40,675 bases of DNA from Catenulispora rubra (GTDB lineage Bacteria; Actinomycetota; Actinomycetes; Streptomycetales; Catenulisporaceae). The DNA lies in contig NZ_JAACYW010000078.1 of assembly GCF_015356825.1 (NCBI RefSeq), positions 1-40,675 on the forward strand, given 5' to 3'. Each line of letters opens with the position of its first letter. Position 1 is the first letter of the stretch. Below, one piece after another: positions 14,969 through 23,277 of this stretch. The notes under the pieces were generated by a model that ran no database searches, was not told where the DNA came from, and worked only from the letters and a program-made list of their open reading frames with translations. The translations under genes were made by a program, and so were the position numbers.

Positions 14969-16923
14969 GCACGATGGACGATGCCGGGGACACCCCGCCG
15001 CGCATCGAGGCGACGGTGCCGGTCCGGGAGACCCCGCTATGGGCGGTCCTCGAACGCCGCCTGTTCGCTCTCCTTGATGAGGCGTGGCGCGAGTTCGAGG
15101 CGACATACTGCGGTCCCGACGGGCGCTTGACGTACGGCGGGCGCATGCATCACCGGGACGGCGTCGACGACTTTTACGAGCCGTTCTTCAACTGGCCCTT
15201 GCTCTATCGGCTCGGCGGAGCCGACGACCTCCTCCCGGCGGCCAAGAAGCACTGGGCCGGCGTGACCGCGCAGATGACTGAGTTCGGCTTTGTCCGCGAC
15301 GAGTACGAGGTCGGTTACGACTGGTTCCACCAGGGCGAGTCACTGAATTTCTTCTACGCCCTGTGCGCCGCCGATCCGGACGACGCAGCTTTTCGCGAGC
15401 GGGCGCTGCGGTTCGCGCGCCTTTACGCTGACCCGGCTCGGGGCAACTACGACCCCGCCGCACGGATCATCGTGGCGCCGCACACCGGATCGGGCGGCCC
15501 GCGGCCCGGGCTCGGCACCGAGTGGACGCGGTACAGCGCGCGTCAGACCGGTATGAAGCCCTACGGGCTGCCGCTCGACGACGTCCCCGGCATCACCGAA
15601 TGGGAGGACTTGTTCTCGGAGGAGAACGCGCAGCGCATGGGCGACGCCATGCAGGAGCGCCTCGGCCGGGGCGACACCGCGATCAACCTCGCCGCCACCT
15701 CGCTGGTGACCAACGCGTGGCTCTACGACCACGACCCCCAGCTCGGGGAATGGGTCCTCGAGTATGTCGACGCCTGGCGCGAACGCGCCGCCGCGAACGA
15801 AGGCCTGATCCCTGACAACGTCGGACCCTCCGGGACCGTCGGCGAGCTCCACCAGGGCCGCTGGTATGGCGGCCACTACGGCTGGGCCTGGCCGCACGGG
15901 CTCCATTCGGTCGAGGCCGCCGCCATGATCGCCGCGGTCAACGAGACCCTGGTGACCGGAGGCGTCGCCGGACTCGACCTCGCGCGGGTCCCCCTGGACA
16001 CCGTCATCGCCCGGGGCGTCGTGCGTACCGACGCGGCCGAGGTCCTGGACTGGGGCTGGGCGCAGAAGATGGGCGTCCCGCCCGGCACACCGGTACGGGT
16101 CGTCCCCTACCGCCACGGCACTGACGGCTGGTTCGACCTGCACCCGGTCCCGCTCATCTACCCGGTGTGGCTGTGGTGGCTGACGTCGGCGCGGAGCGAT
16201 CTGGGGCGGCTGGAATCGCTGGAGAAGGACGCCGGCTTCGACTGGCGCGAGACGAAGTGGTTCCACGACAAGGAGGAGCAGGGGCACGAGGCACCGTGGG
16301 TGTCGTTCCTGCTCGGCCGCAATCCCGGCTACCCCGAGGACGGCCTCCGGCTCGCGCTCGGCCAGGTGGCCAGGCGCCTGGCCCTGATGCGGGCGACGCC
16401 GTACGGGCCTCCGGACGATGACATCCACTGGTGGCAGCGGCTCAATCCGGTCGTCACCGAGGTGCTCACCCACCTCGTCACCGGCGCGCCGCCCGCGCTC
16501 TACAACGGCGGTCTCGCCCTGGCCCGGGTCACGTTCGGCGACGGGCTGCGCGGCCGTCCCGGCCTGCCCGACGGGGTGGCCGCGCTGGTCCGCGAGGCCG
16601 ACGCCGAGGGTGTGCGCCTCGAACTCGTCAACCTCGACGCGGGCTCCCCGCGGGAGGTCGTGGTCCAGGCCGGAGCTTTCGGCGAGGACCGCATCGACCG
16701 GGCCGACTTCGACGAGACGGACACCGGCGATCCCGACGACTCGCGCGACTACAGGATCCCCGACCCGGGGACACGTCCGGCGAGCACCCCGATCGGGACA
16801 TCCCGGCTCGTGGTCTCGCTTCCGCCGCTGCACCGCATTTCGATGCGACTCCAGATCACTCGGCGCGCCCACACGCCGGCCCACACCAACTTCACTCGCA
16901 CTGGAAACCGGGGAGACAACTGA
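14965..16923 (+). CDS. Conserved 652-residue protein of unknown function in the sugar operon
   Basis: ATG 14965 overlaps the permease stop by four bases; the next gene starts within its own stop (TGATG). The protein is cytoplasmic (no signal peptide or membrane segment). It is rich in Trp, His, Asp and Tyr in helix-like stretches: EPFFNWPLLYRLGGADDL, VGYDWFHQGESLNFFYALC, RWYGGHYGWAWPHGLHSVEA, PLIYPVWLWWLTSARSD. Regularly spaced helices with clustered aromatic and acidic residues suggest an (alpha/alpha)6-type toroid like many glycosidases and lyases. A small beta domain (ALVREADAEGVRLELVNLD) follows near 570-600. I do not recognise the family. The operon context argues for a role on a carbohydrate or sugar acid. 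The last 25 residues (RRAHTPAHTNFTRTGNRGDN) look disordered. Confidence 0.8.
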   Translation: MSTMDDAGDTPPRIEATVPVRETPLWAVLERRLFALLDEAWREFEATYCGPDGRLTYGGRMHHRDGVDDFYEPFFNWPLLYRLGGADDLLPAAKKHWAGVTAQMTEFGFVRDEYEVGYDWFHQGESLNFFYALCAADPDDAAFRERALRFARLYADPARGNYDPAARIIVAPHTGSGGPRPGLGTEWTRYSARQTGMKPYGLPLDDVPGITEWEDLFSEENAQRMGDAMQERLGRGDTAINLAATSLVTNAWLYDHDPQLGEWVLEYVDAWRERAAANEGLIPDNVGPSGTVGELHQGRWYGGHYGWAWPHGLHSVEAAAMIAAVNETLVTGGVAGLDLARVPLDTVIARGVVRTDAAEVLDWGWAQKMGVPPGTPVRVVPYRHGTDGWFDLHPVPLIYPVWLWWLTSARSDLGRLESLEKDAGFDWRETKWFHDKEEQGHEAPWVSFLLGRNPGYPEDGLRLALGQVARRLALMRATPYGPPDDDIHWWQRLNPVVTEVLTHLVTGAPPALYNGGLALARVTFGDGLRGRPGLPDGVAALVREADAEGVRLELVNLDAGSPREVVVQAGAFGEDRIDRADFDETDTGDPDDSRDYRIPDPGTRPASTPIGTSRLVVSLPPLHRISMRLQITRRAHTPAHTNFTRTGNRGDN

Positions 16924-17714
16924 TGGAAACCGAGAACTCGACCTCGACGGTGTGGCCGCTGCCGGTGCGGGGCGAGCCCTTCACCCGGGCAGACGCCGAC
17001 ATCATCGCCCGCATGCACCCGATCAGCGCCGCGACCGCCTGCGCGAAACTCCACGGCATGGGCGTCACCCGGACGGCGATCCGGGGGCCGGTCGCGCTGG
17101 AGACCGGCAGCCGTGTCGTCGGATCGGCTCTCACGCTGCAGTTCATGCCGCAGCGTGAGGACGTCGCCAGCGGTCTGGGCCAAGAGTACGTCGAGCGCGA
17201 CACGGCCCTCTGGGCGGTTCTGGAGACGGTGCAGCCCGGCGACGTGCTGGTCGTGCAGGCGTGGGGCAGCCCCTTCACCGGCTGCTTCGGCGACATGCTC
17301 GTGCGCTACTTCAAACGCCGCGGCGGCGCCGGGATCGTCGTCGACGGCCGGATCCGCGATGCCGCCCGGGTCCGCCAGCTGGGCGTCCCGATCTGGTGCA
17401 CCGGCACCACCCCCCACTACGCGTCCCAGACCGAGCTGTTCCCCTGGGCGTACGACGTGCCGGTCGCCGCGGGCGGCGTACTCTGCCTGCCCGGCGACGT
17501 GGTCGTCGCCGACGACGACGGAGCCGTCATCGTCCCGGCCGGCAAGGCGCTGGAACTCGTCCAGGACGCCGAGGACCACGAAGACTGGGAGTCCTTCAGC
17601 CGCATGCGGCTCGAGCAGGGCGCCCGGTTGTCCGACTACTACCCGCTCAGCCCGAACAGCCGCGCCGAGTACGAACAGTGGCGCGACAGCCAGGTGGAGC
17701 TGCCCGCGCGATGA
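16923..17714 (+). CDS. RraA-like family protein (possible aldolase/decarboxylase)
   Basis: ATG 16923 overlaps the preceding TGA. The 263-residue product has the RraA fold signatures: ISAATACAKLHGMG, LTLQFMPQREDVA, VQPGDVLVVQAWG and CFGDMLVRYFKRRGGAGIVV, with VDGRIRDAARVRQLGVPIW holding the Arg-Asp pair that binds substrate and metal in catalytic members. GDVVVADDDGAVIVPAGKA is also typical. RraA-fold enzymes include 4-hydroxy-4-methyl-2-oxoglutarate/4-carboxy-4-hydroxy-2-oxoadipate aldolases and oxaloacetate decarboxylases, while E. coli RraA inhibits RNase E. A sugar-catabolic operon favours an enzymatic role, for example cleaving or rearranging a keto-acid intermediate. The exact reaction is unknown. 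Confidence 0.85.
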   Translation: METENSTSTVWPLPVRGEPFTRADADIIARMHPISAATACAKLHGMGVTRTAIRGPVALETGSRVVGSALTLQFMPQREDVASGLGQEYVERDTALWAVLETVQPGDVLVVQAWGSPFTGCFGDMLVRYFKRRGGAGIVVDGRIRDAARVRQLGVPIWCTGTTPHYASQTELFPWAYDVPVAAGGVLCLPGDVVVADDDGAVIVPAGKALELVQDAEDHEDWESFSRMRLEQGARLSDYYPLSPNSRAEYEQWRDSQVELPAR

Positions 17715-18481
17715 TCGACAGCCACGTCCACGTCTGGGGCGCCGAGGTCGCCGACGCGCCCTGGCTGGCCGGCGATCGCACCGCCGCGATCCGGCGGCCG
17801 GTCGGGATCGCGGAATACGCCGCCACCGCTGCGCGGTGCGGCGTCGACGGGATCGTCGTGGTCACAGCCGAGCAGTCCGGAGTCGAGACGGCCCGCCTGG
17901 TCGCGGCGTGTGCGCGGACCCCGCTCGTCCGCGGAGTCGTCGGCTGGGCGGACCTCGCCGGCGACATCGGCGGCGCAGACCTCGCCGGGCTCGTCGGCAT
18001 CCGCCACTCCGTGGTCTCCGAGGAACGCGGGTGGCTGCGCCGGCCCCGGGTGCGTGCGGGGATCGCCCGCTACGCCGCCTCGGGGCTGGCGCTCGAACTG
18101 CTCGTCGCCGGCCGCGATCTCGACGACGTCCTCGCCTGCGCCGCCGACCACCCGGACTTGACGATCGTCGTCGACCATCTCGGCGACCCGGACGGGGCCG
18201 GGGCGTCTTGGCCGGCGCGGATGCGCGCCCTGACTCCATACCCGAACGTGCGGATGAAGCTGTCCGGGGACGGCGTCACCCCGGCCAGGCTGGACATCGC
18301 ACTTGACACGATGGGGCCCGACCGGCTCATGATCGGCTCTGACTGGCCGGTGTCGAGCCTGCGCGCACCGCTCGAGGCCGAACTCGGCGCCCTGGTCGCG
18401 CTCCTGGACGCGCTGTCGGAAACCGAGCGGCGCGAGGTGCTCGCCGGAACGGCCGTGGACAGCTACGGGCTGGCCTCGTGA
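17711..18481 (+). CDS. Amidohydrolase-2 family sugar lactonase (L-fuconolactonase/L-rhamnonolactonase-like)
   Basis: ATG 17711 overlaps the RraA-like stop (ATGA). The 256-residue TIM barrel begins MIDSHVHVWG, the metal-binding HxH on strand 1. VVDHLGDP and MIGSDWPVSS carry the later ligand-region His and the barrel-8 Asp. This COG3618-type group includes L-fucono-1,5-lactonase and L-rhamnono-lactonase, which open the lactone made by the sugar dehydrogenase. The dehydrogenase gene follows directly (GTGA overlap). The protein is shorter than many relatives (about 280) but keeps the core motifs. Substrate identity is inferred from neighbours. Confidence 0.85.
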   Translation: MIDSHVHVWGAEVADAPWLAGDRTAAIRRPVGIAEYAATAARCGVDGIVVVTAEQSGVETARLVAACARTPLVRGVVGWADLAGDIGGADLAGLVGIRHSVVSEERGWLRRPRVRAGIARYAASGLALELLVAGRDLDDVLACAADHPDLTIVVDHLGDPDGAGASWPARMRALTPYPNVRMKLSGDGVTPARLDIALDTMGPDRLMIGSDWPVSSLRAPLEAELGALVALLDALSETERREVLAGTAVDSYGLAS

Positions 18482-19413
18482 AATCGCGCGAACTTGGCTC
18501 GTCGGGGGTCCGCGTGACGGCGCTAGGCCTCGGAACGGCCCAGCTCGGCGACCTCTACCAGAGCCTGGACCAGGACCGTGCGACGTCCATCGTCGACGCG
18601 GCCTGGGACGCCGGCATCCGCTACTTCGACACCGCTCCGCACTACGGGCTCGGCCTGGCCGAGCGACGCCTCGGCGCCGCGCTGCGCCCGCGGGCGCGGA
18701 CCGACTACGTGATCAGCTCCAAGGTCGGTCGGTTGCTCAGGGCCGGCCGCGACGGCCGGCTGGTCCGACAGTGGGACTTCAGCGAAGCCGGCATCCGCCG
18801 CAGCGTCGAGGAGTCGCTGCTGAGGCTGGACCTCGACAGGCTCGACGTGGCGCTCCTGCACGACCCGCAGGAACATCTCGACGAGGCGCTCAACACCGGG
18901 CTCCCGGCGCTGGTGCGACTGCGCGAGGAGGGCGTCGTCGACGCCATCGGCGTCGGCACCGGCGACCTCGGGGCGCTCGCCGCCTTCGCGGCTCGCACCG
19001 AGCTGGACGCGCTCATGATCGCCGGTCGCTACACCCTCCTCGAGCAGCCCGCTCTCACGGAGGTGATCCCCGCCGCGCGCGCGGTCGGCATCTCAGTGCT
19101 CAACGCCGGCGTGTTCAACAGCGGGATGCTCGCGCGGGACCATCCCACGTCGGACGCACGGTATGAGTACGGCGCCGCTCCCCAGGAGTTGCTGGCCCGC
19201 GCGCGCCGGCTCGCCGATGCCGCGACCGCGGCGGGAACGACGCTGCCGCATGCGGCGCTCGCCTACGCGGCCCGCGATCCGCTGGTGGCGTGCGTCGTCG
19301 TCGGTGCCGACGACGCCGGGCAGATCCGCGCGAACGCGCGTATGGCGCTGGACCCACTTCCGCTGGACGGCCTGTGGAGCGAGCTCGTCGCCCTCGGCCT
19401 CATCCCCGCATGA
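18478..19413 (+). CDS. Aldo/keto reductase, L-fucose (D-threo-aldose) 1-dehydrogenase-like
   Basis: GTG 18478 overlaps the lactonase stop. The 311-residue AKR has the catalytic set Asp and Tyr in YFDTAPHYGLGLAERRLG, Lys in ISSKVGRLL and His in LLHDPQEH. VVVGADDAGQIRANA near 275 is the cofactor loop. The N-terminus LGSSGVRVTALGLGTAQLGDL and the YFDTAPHYGLGLAERRLG block are characteristic of D-threo-aldose 1-dehydrogenases, which oxidise L-fucose, D-arabinose or L-xylose to the 1,5-lactone. It supplies the lactone for the preceding gene product. This is the strongest pointer to the pathway's sugar, although other AKRs (pyridoxal dehydrogenase-like) share the pattern. Confidence 0.85.
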   Translation: MKSRELGSSGVRVTALGLGTAQLGDLYQSLDQDRATSIVDAAWDAGIRYFDTAPHYGLGLAERRLGAALRPRARTDYVISSKVGRLLRAGRDGRLVRQWDFSEAGIRRSVEESLLRLDLDRLDVALLHDPQEHLDEALNTGLPALVRLREEGVVDAIGVGTGDLGALAAFAARTELDALMIAGRYTLLEQPALTEVIPAARAVGISVLNAGVFNSGMLARDHPTSDARYEYGAAPQELLARARRLADAATAAGTTLPHAALAYAARDPLVACVVVGADDAGQIRANARMALDPLPLDGLWSELVALGLIPA

Positions 19414-19434
19414 CCCCGAACCACCTGGAGACCC

Positions 19435-20298
19435 ATGAGACTCATGCGCATAGGCGCGCCCGGCAACGAGATCCCCGTCGTCGAGCATGGCGGCGCCCAC
19501 CACGACCTGCGGCCGGTCGCTGCGGACATCGACGGAGCGTTCTGGGACGGGGGACCGGACCGGGTCCGCGCGGCGCTTGCCGCCGGAAGCCTGCCACTCA
19601 TCGACATCGCGGGCCGGCGGGTCGCTGCACCCATCGCTCGCCCCGGCGCGGTCATCTGCATCGGCCTCAACTACGTCGCGCACGTGGCGGAGTCGGGAGC
19701 GCAACCCCCTGAGCATCCGGTGGTCTTCCTGAAGAGGCCGAACACGGTCGGGGGTCCCGACGACGACGTGGAGATCCCGGAGGAATCGGTCAAGACGGAC
19801 TGGGAGGTCGAGCTCGGGGTGGTCATCGGCGCGACCGCCGCGTACCTGGACTCTCCGCAGGAGGCGCTGACCCGCGTCGCCGGGTTTGTGCTCGTCGACG
19901 ACCTCTCCGAGCGCACTTACCAGTTGGAGATCTCCGGCGGCCAGTGGAGCAAGGGCAAGTCGCTGCGAGGGTTCACGCCGACCGGTCCCGTGCTCGTGAC
20001 GCCCGACGAGCTCGATCACCGCGACCTGCGGCTGCGCAGCCTCGTCAACGGCCAGGCACGGCAGGATTCCTCGACGCGCGACATGATCTTCGGCGTCGGG
20101 GAGCTGATCCACGATCTGAGCCAGTACATGGAGCAGGAGCCGGGCGACCTCGTCATCACGGGCACGCCCGAGGGCGTGGCCTTGTCCGGCAGGTTCCCCT
20201 ACCTCGCCGACGGCGACACGGTGGAGGTCGAGATCCAGGGACTCGGACGGCAGCGTCACCGCATAGTGCGCCGAGCCGGCCGCGGCGCGGAGGTCTGA
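19435..20298 (+). CDS. Fumarylacetoacetate hydrolase family protein (2,4-diketo-3-deoxy-sugar-acid hydrolase-like)
   Basis: ATG 19435 follows GGAGACC. The 287-residue protein has the FAH core: ICIGLNYVAHVAESG, PVVFLKRPNTVGGPDDDV, the metal-binding WEVELGVVIG and VDDLSER, GKSLRGFTPTGPVLV and ITGTPEGVALSG. In L-fucose and L-rhamnose non-phosphorylative pathways a member of this family cleaves the 2,4-diketo-3-deoxy acid to pyruvate and L-lactate. The neighbouring AKR, lactonase and SDR support that role. The last eight residues (RAGRGAEV) exceed the usual end. The following SDR frame is the same reading frame, separated only by TGA, suggesting that this tail arose from a deletion joining two genes. 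Confidence 0.87.
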   Translation: MRLMRIGAPGNEIPVVEHGGAHHDLRPVAADIDGAFWDGGPDRVRAALAAGSLPLIDIAGRRVAAPIARPGAVICIGLNYVAHVAESGAQPPEHPVVFLKRPNTVGGPDDDVEIPEESVKTDWEVELGVVIGATAAYLDSPQEALTRVAGFVLVDDLSERTYQLEISGGQWSKGKSLRGFTPTGPVLVTPDELDHRDLRLRSLVNGQARQDSSTRDMIFGVGELIHDLSQYMEQEPGDLVITGTPEGVALSGRFPYLADGDTVEVEIQGLGRQRHRIVRRAGRGAEV

Positions 20299-20301
20299 GC
20301 G

Positions 20302-20943
20302 ATGGCGCCGGAATTCGACGGACTGCGCGCGGTGGCGGTGCGCTGCGACGTGGCCGGCGCAGAGTCGGTCGACACCGCGGTCGCCGCGGTCGCCGACGCG
20401 CTCGGCGGGATCGACATCCTGGTCAACAACGCCGGCGTCGGCGCGCAAGGCGACGTCGCTGCGAATCCCGACGCCGAGTGGCTCCGCGTCCTTGACGTCA
20501 ACGTGCTCGGGATTGCCCGGGTCACGCGGGCGGCCCTGCCGAGCCTGCGGGCCTCCGCGCACGCGGCGATCGTCAACACCTCGTCGATTGCGGCGACGGC
20601 GGGCCTGCCTCAGCGGGCGCTGTATTCAGCGAGCAAGGGTGCGGTGCACGCGCTGACCCTCGCCCTGGCGGCCGACCACCTGCGCGAGGGAATCCGCGTC
20701 AACGCGGTCGCTCCGGGTACGGCTGGCCCCCCTTGGGTGGCGCAGTTGCTCGACTCGGCGAGTGATCCGGTTGCTGAGCGCGCTGCTCTCGAGGCCCGCC
20801 AGCCCCACGGCCGACTGGTGAGCGCCGAGGAGATCGCCGCTGCGATCGCTTTCCTGGCTAGTCCTCTCAGCGGGTCGACCACTTGCGTCGTACTGCATGT
20901 CGACGGCGGCATGCACTCGCTGCGTCTGCGGCCAGGGAGCTGA
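20302..20943 (+). pseudogene. Short-chain dehydrogenase lacking its NAD-binding N-terminus
   Basis: The 213-residue frame starts MAPEFDGLRAVAVRCDVAG, which aligns with residues about 50-65 of ordinary SDRs. Downstream are DILVNNAGVG, the catalytic Ser (NTSSIAATAG), YSASKGAVHA (Tyr and Lys) and RVNAVAPGTAGPPW, all normal. The first strand and the TGxxxGIG loop that bind NAD(P) are absent, and no other frame upstream encodes them. The FAH gene ends four bases before. A deletion of about 50 codons fused the ends of the two genes. The ancestral enzyme would have been the 2-keto-3-deoxy-L-fuconate (or rhamnonate) 4-dehydrogenase. As it stands it is probably inactive; the lesion leaves the downstream gene in the operon intact. 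Confidence 0.75.
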
Positions 20944-20945
20944 AT

Positions 20946-22532
20946 GTGGAACTAGAGCTTGATCTCGCCAGCGCACCGCACGTGCCGCTTGACCATTACT
21001 GGAGCCGTGTCGTCGGCGCCGGCCGCGCCAATGAAGGGTTGCGTGCCGACTGGCAGGGGCACCTGGCCTCTGCACACCGGTTGGGCGGCTTCGACTACGT
21101 CCGCTTTCACGGCCTGTTCCACGGCGACATGTTCGTCTACCGCGAAATCGACGGTGTCGTGGCACCGTCCTTCCACTACATCGACCTTCTATTCGACGCG
21201 ATCCTCGCCACTGGGATGCGGCCGTTCGTCGAGTTCGGCTTCTCCCCGCCGGAGCTCGCCCGCGAGACCGCGACCGTCTTCTGGTGGGGTGCCAACGGAG
21301 CACCACCGACCGACTACGCGAAGTGGGCCGCACTCGTACGCGCCACCGTGGAGCACTGGGTGGGGCGCTATGGGATCGACGAGGTGCGCGCTTGGTACTT
21401 CGAGGTGTGGAACGAGCCGAACCTCAGCCCGTTCTTCCGCGGTACGCGCAGTGAGTACTTCGAGCTGTATCGGGTGACGGTAGAGGCGGTGAAGTCAGTG
21501 GACGCCGAGCTCCGGGTCGGTGGTCCGGCGACGAGCAACTTCGTGCCCGATGCACGCTTCGACGGCGAAACCGAGGACACCACCCAGCACGAGACGGTGC
21601 TCACGGCTTCAACACTCGACTCTCTCGACTGGCAGCCGGTGTGGCTGGAGGAGTTCCTGCAGTTCTGCGTCGAGAACCGGCTGCCGGTCGACTTCGTTTC
21701 GTGCCATCCCTATCCGACTGACTGGGCGCTGGACGGACACGGTAACGGCCACAAGCTCACCCGCGGTGTCGAAGCCACCCCGACCGATCTGCGGCGGGTG
21801 CGTGAGATCGTCGAGACCGGCCCGTACCCGGACGCCGAGATCCACCTCACCGAGTGGAGCTCGAGTTCCAGTTCGCGGGACTTCACCCACGACTATCCGC
21901 AAGCTGCCGCGTTCGTGGTCCGCTCGGTGCTCGCATCCATCGGTCTCGTCGACAGCCTCGCCTACTGGACCTTCACCGACGTCTTCGAGGAGGAGGGAGG
22001 CGGCCGCGATCCGTTTCACGGCGGGTTCGGAATGCTCAGCCAGGACGGTATACCCAAACCGACGATGCACGCCTATCGCATGTTGCACGCGCTGGGCGAC
22101 CGGCTTGTCCACCGCGAGGAGGGCCTCGTGGTGACGCGTCGTGGTACCGACATCGCGGCGTTGGCCGTTCACTACCCGCACGAGGTCGCGCTGAGCGTTC
22201 CCGCGTCGTTCGACACGCGTGCGGTTGCCGACCGCACTTTGGCTACAGGGGAGCCGCACGCGATGCGGCTGCGGATTGCGGGGCTGATCCCCGGCACACG
22301 CTATTCGATCGAGGTAGTCGACGCCGAAAACGGCTGGGCGATGGCGGAGTGGACCCGTCGCGGCCGGAGCCGCAACCCGTCAATCGCCGACGTCGCCGCG
22401 ATCCGCGCGAGCGCCGAGCGTGGCCACCTGACAGAGTATTTCGTTTCTGGCGATGGTGTGCTCAGGGTAGATGCGCGGCTGCAACCTTGGGCTATTGCTC
22501 TGCTCACGAGTAGCCGCACGATAGTGGCGTGA
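20946..22532 (+). CDS. GH39-family glycoside hydrolase (beta-xylosidase-like)
   Basis: GTG 20946 is preceded by AGGGAG; the open frame runs further upstream, but inside the SDR gene. The 528-residue protein has an intact TIM barrel without signal peptide, so it acts inside the cell. E157 in FEVWNEPNLSPFF is the acid/base and E303 in IHLTEWSSSSSS the nucleophile, at the spacing of GH39 beta-xylosidases. Other family blocks are YVRFHGLFHGDM, VDFVSCHPYPTDW and AYWTFTDVFEE. A C-terminal beta domain (about 400-528) is typical. It likely splits an imported oligosaccharide to the monomer used by the pathway. GH39 also covers L-iduronidases and alpha-L-arabino-type activities, so the linkage is not certain. 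Confidence 0.9.
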   Translation: MELELDLASAPHVPLDHYWSRVVGAGRANEGLRADWQGHLASAHRLGGFDYVRFHGLFHGDMFVYREIDGVVAPSFHYIDLLFDAILATGMRPFVEFGFSPPELARETATVFWWGANGAPPTDYAKWAALVRATVEHWVGRYGIDEVRAWYFEVWNEPNLSPFFRGTRSEYFELYRVTVEAVKSVDAELRVGGPATSNFVPDARFDGETEDTTQHETVLTASTLDSLDWQPVWLEEFLQFCVENRLPVDFVSCHPYPTDWALDGHGNGHKLTRGVEATPTDLRRVREIVETGPYPDAEIHLTEWSSSSSSRDFTHDYPQAAAFVVRSVLASIGLVDSLAYWTFTDVFEEEGGGRDPFHGGFGMLSQDGIPKPTMHAYRMLHALGDRLVHREEGLVVTRRGTDIAALAVHYPHEVALSVPASFDTRAVADRTLATGEPHAMRLRIAGLIPGTRYSIEVVDAENGWAMAEWTRRGRSRNPSIADVAAIRASAERGHLTEYFVSGDGVLRVDARLQPWAIALLTSSRTIVA

Positions 22533-22545
22533 TCTTGGATGCCGG

Positions 22546-22569
22546 CTCGGTCGGTGCTCAGACACCGAG
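22546..22569 (+). terminator. Weak hairpin after the sugar operon
   Basis: CTCGGT (22546-22551) pairs with ACCGAG (22564-22569). It lies 13 nt beyond the GH39 stop, a sensible place for the end of the operon, but the stem is short and has no U-tract. Confidence 0.35.
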
Positions 22570-23102
22570 GCGCCTGGCTCGGCGTTGCCCTCGGACTGGC
22601 GTAAAGCGCCGTACCCGATGACATCGCGCTCCAGACCGAACTCGTCAGCGACCAGCCCCGACGCCACGACATCTTCGACCTCTGGCGCTGGGCGCCAACC
22701 GCGTTAGGGCTTAGACGAAAAACGCTCCCGCGAATCACTGACCAGCTGAAACGCTGAGCGAGGAGCACGATCATTGGAAACTCTGGCTAGCCCGGTGTCA
22801 GGATGCGAAGAGCCGCGCGGGATCATTCGGAGTGTGAAGTCAAGTTGGGCCCGCGCGTGGACCGGGTGCTGGTGACCTCGGTCGGCGTCGGTCCCGGCCT
22901 GCTCGCCGGTCCACTTCGATGTGCCTCACGACGGCGTCAGGGCCCGGCGGGTATCGGGGTCGACGGGCTGCACGGACTTGCGCTCACCACCGCGTCCGCA
23001 CTCATCGAACCCGTCGGTGTCGACGAGTGACCTGGTCAGGGCCGGAGAGCGGCGCGGTAGTTCTGGCTGGCTTTGCCGCCCAGGGGAGACCGGTGGCGTG
23101 CT
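22570..23102. other. Gap with a possible coding remnant
   Basis: No complete gene. At 22617-22757 (+) a frame reads DDIALQTELVSDQPRRHDIF and on to RITDQLKR before a stop. Its composition is protein-like, but I do not recognise it and it has no start. The rest is featureless. Confidence 0.3.
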
Positions 23103-23122
23103 CGGCGGCCGATCGGCCGCCG
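23103..23122 (-). terminator. 20-bp perfect palindrome behind the small zinc-ribbon gene
   Basis: CGGCGGCCGATCGGCCGCCG is fully self-complementary and begins five bases beyond the stop of the minus-strand small gene. It could act as its terminator or be a protein-binding site. Confidence 0.5.
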
Positions 23123-23127
23123 GGTCG

Positions 23128-23277
23128 CTACCCGGTGGGCATCGCCAGCCGGACCGGTTCCTGGGACAGCCACGGCAGGAGCCAGGCTTCGTCTTCACGC
23201 CCGACGGTCTTCCCGCAGGTGTCGCACGTGCCGGCGACGTTCAGTTCGCCGCCGCACCCGGAGTGTAGCGTCCGCAT
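23128..23277 (-). CDS. Small (49-residue) zinc-ribbon protein, possibly an HxlR C-terminal relic
   Basis: ATG 23277 follows GGAGG with seven bases of spacing, better than expected by chance. The product MRTLHSGCGGELNVAG continues with CDTCGKTVGREDEAW and ends LAMPTG. Two Cys pairs form a zinc ribbon. The pattern LHxGCGG...C..CGxTVGR strongly resembles the C-terminal ribbon of the HxlR-type regulators nearby (25380-25825 and 27473-28054), so it may be a decayed or excised C-terminus of a third copy. A good ribosome site and a perfect palindrome just after the stop speak for an independent small gene. Confidence 0.45.
   Translation of the reverse strand: MRTLHSGCGGELNVAGTCDTCGKTVGREDEAWLLPWLSQEPVRLAMPTG

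Noticed and set aside
15340..16884. Minus-strand 514-codon open frame
   Set aside because: Shadow of the coupled 652-residue gene, which fits the operon overlaps.
19093..20562. Minus-strand 489-codon open frame
   Set aside because: Shadow across three plus-strand enzymes with recognisable active sites.
22570..23102. Search for a tRNA or a complete IS in the gap after the GH39 gene
   Set aside because: No cloverleaf, CCA end, transposase motif or matching inverted repeats found.
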